Below, one piece after another: positions 61,778-64,000 of a stretch of 64,000 bases of DNA; positions within the stretch are counted from its first letter, which is position 1; every line of letters begins with the position of its first letter. The DNA is from Lineus longissimus (lineage: Eukaryota > Nemertea > Pilidiophora > Heteronemertea > Lineidae), in NCBI RefSeq assembly GCF_910592395.1, contig NC_088310.1:23823491-23887490 (forward strand). Direction: 5' to 3'. A program made the translations under genes and the position numbers. The notes beneath the pieces are model-generated. The model had not been told where the DNA came from, ran no database searches, and worked only from the letters and a program-made list of their open reading frames with translations.

Positions 61778-64000
61778 ATGATGCTCGAACAGGTTAGCCT
61801 GAAACCCTTGGATGGGGTTAAAGAACCTATCAAATTGCCCTCTGCTTCTACCACAGTTGGAAGGGGCCCTCTCCTCAGGGTAAGTTGTTACGACAGTTCG
61901 AGTGAAAGCATTTTAAAAACTTTCAGAACTGTCAGTCTCTCCATCCTGCTATGTCTTGGTTGTTTGCAGTTTACAAATACATATAGGAACCTGAACTTTC
62001 ATGCTTAGAGATGGTTCAACCAAATTGATTTGTGGTTGGTCTGTGTATAATTCTGGTAATAACCTCGCAGAGAAATATGCCTTGTTCAGCTACATTAACC
62101 AGTATAAGGAGCATATTTCCACCCTGTGCTTTTCTTGGGGGCACAAGCCATCAGTTGCTTTCCTCCTGTTGTTAAAATCCCTTGCATCATATTATTCTTG
62201 TCTCTGTCTATTTATTTCAAAGATAATCTCCATTTGAATATTTCAGTGCCCAGACAAGAAAGTATCAAGGAACCATGCCATTTTAGAACTTGACAAGAAT
62301 GGTCAACTCACACTAAAACCAGTAAGTCCATGCCTCAATTTTTATAGTAGCCCTGCTTCAAAAAATTAGACCTTGCTTAAGAAATCACAGATGGATGGAT
62401 AGTATTTTCTATGTCAAACTCAAAGACCTCAGTGCGTATTCTTTGTCGTTGACTTGACAGGGGTCATGGCCTGTTTCATTGAAAGCTGGATGTCCCACAT
62501 GTCAAGATGTGTTGGGGTGGGAGGAGGACCATTCTAGAAACAGCTGTGATACATACTACCACATCCACTTGATAGCAAACTTAGAAGATGTGGTCATGTT
62601 TTTACGCATCATTTTGTTCTTCCTTCACAATTCTAGACTTCTTACCATGTCATATACCATAATAGAGCCACAACCAACTGCATGGCAAGCACTTACCATT
62701 TTAAATTCCCTTCAATCCAATTTACTTGTGATTTCTTTCAGATCCATGTCAACCCAACCTTCTTCCAAAAGCAAGGAGGAAAAGAACAGCAGACCCTGGT
62801 GAAAGACAAGCCACATATCTTGGAAGCTGGAGATGTCTTCAGCCTCCTTCCTGATCAGTATTTTTTTGAAGTTATCAAAGAGTGAGTTAATCTGAATAAT
62901 AAAATTTCACTTGCTTTTGTAATAACTGTGCTGGTTAGAATTTTGATGGTCGAGATCAGGGTAGTGACAAGTATTGATTCGATTTGTTGATCTGTTTGCT
63001 TAAACCTGTCTCATTACCGACCAGTACATTTTAAAAAGTTCTTTTTCTCTTTTTCTTTGCAGGGGCAAGTCAAATAACATTGATCAGAATTCGAAAGAAA
63101 ATGGTCACAACAAGAGTGAAGAAGACATGGAGCAGGAGGATGGAAAAGGATCTGAGGAGGAAGAATCAGGAGAGGAGAAAGTCAAAGTAAGTTGGATTTT
63201 CTCAAATGCTTTTTCTCAGAGGTTTGTGGGTGTTCCTTTTCTTCTTCCTTGCTATCACTGGACAGCATTCATGCTGTGATTATAACATTTGGTGTTGCAC
63301 ATCCTTGACTAGCTTGGAATGTAGAACTCACTACGGATCGTTCAGGTCTTGGAAATTTTGCTATGATGACCTCAATATTACTTGGTTCCTGTCACAGGGG
63401 CTGGTGCCACCATATGCTTAATTTGAATACAGTAAGCTGGAAGTTTTGCGTAGGTTTTGATTTCACATTTTCCATGATCAGCAAAAGTTTCAAAAAGGAA
63501 AAACACTTTTTTGTAGATTATCAAAGGTGCAGGCAATAAAGATGTAGCACTTCCACTCAAGAAAAAGAGGAAAGTACCCGAATGGATGGAGGATGTTGCA
63601 TCAAAGTCACCCAAGAAGGAAAAGAAAGAGAAGGCAGCCCCAAAGCCAAAAGCATCACCCAAAGCCAAACCTAAAAGAGGTAGGAGGAATTGTTGCACTT
63701 TTCTTAGCAGTTCAACCACTTCAAAATCTCATTGGCAGTTTGTATTGTGATTACCTCTGTGGTGAACTTAAAAACTGATTTGGTCTGTATCAGGTACTCG
63801 ACTTTGACCTATCAGTCACCCTTGGTTGCCACAAGGGCAGTGCTGGGTATCACAAAGCTGCTACTTTAGTGTTCAATTGTACAATATGTAGTTTTCATTA
63901 TTTTTCAGCTACCTCTATTACTCCAAAGAAAGAAAAACCAAAGCCCCAGCGAGAGTCTTCAAGAAGTACGCCAGCAAAACCGAAATATGCCGAATTCAGT
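61778..64000 (+). CDS. APLF: APLF-like FHA-domain DNA repair protein, 5' part
   Basis: Six coding exons fit in phase: 61778-61879, 62247-62321, 62742-62881, 63063-63186, 63517-63679 and 63909 to beyond the window. All introns have GT-AG ends. Residues 1-105 form an FHA domain that reads phosphothreonine peptides: VGRGPLL at 27-33, VSRNHAILEL at 40-49, IHVNPTFF at 60-67 and DVFSLLPDQYFFEV near its end. In APLF this domain binds phosphorylated XRCC1 and XRCC4 at DNA breaks. Residues 106-147 are an acidic linker. Exon five (148-201) holds KKKRKVPEWM, which fits the Ku-binding motif of APLF and overlaps a monopartite nuclear signal, then a lysine/proline/alanine-rich stretch. The PAR-binding zinc fingers and acidic tail would lie past the window. 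The first of two adjacent ATGs is taken as start. PNKP and aprataxin share the FHA type but lack this motif. Confidence 0.85.

Overview
The window reads as nuclear DNA of an animal, most likely a marine invertebrate such as a mollusc, brachiopod or lancelet; the exact group cannot be settled from sequence alone. The evidence is GT-AG introns with pyrimidine tracts, short exons far apart in AT-rich DNA, no operons or ribosome-binding sites, a decayed Helitron, several small inverted-repeat elements, minisatellites, and frequent ACATGTA words. Gene density is low. Almost all open frames of 60-145 codons look like chance.

Two multi-exon genes are supported, both on the + strand. At the right edge (61.8 kb to the end) are the first six coding exons of an APLF-like DNA repair protein: an FHA domain split over three exons, an acidic linker, and a basic segment with a Ku-binding motif (VPEWM) that also resembles a nuclear localisation signal. 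The gene runs off the window. At 46.0-52.3 kb, three phase-compatible exons encode the C-terminal half of a four-pass membrane protein resembling TMEM179/TMEM179B. Its 5' exons are unresolved; a weak candidate second-helix exon lies at 41.87 kb, and an exon-1-like block sits out of order at 46.77 kb.

Fragments of coding sequence include a Tudor-like terminal exon (18.03-18.24 kb, +), a frame-broken PDZ-like remnant (56.6-57.0 kb, -), and a frameshifted Helitron PIF1-type helicase C-terminus (58.8-59.27 kb, +).

The mobile and repeat content is the most unusual part. Two long foldback elements (45086-45679 and 59415-60359) share the same 11-bp terminus TATGGCAAGCC and each is flanked by an exact 6-bp target duplication (AACGTA, CACGCC). 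One landed inside a local tandem repeat whose other copies preserve the empty site. The other split a tRNA-derived SINE between box A and box B. Other elements are a 216-bp TA-flanked MITE (31.4 kb), a 107-bp palindromic MITE (50.5 kb), two hAT-like MITE candidates (35.5 and 36.2 kb), two further tRNA-like SINE heads (54.2 and 58.1 kb) and tandem arrays at 19.1, 33.4, 33.7, 38.8, 44.9 and 58.4 kb. The first 18 kb and 21.3-30.9 kb hold nothing I can support as a gene.
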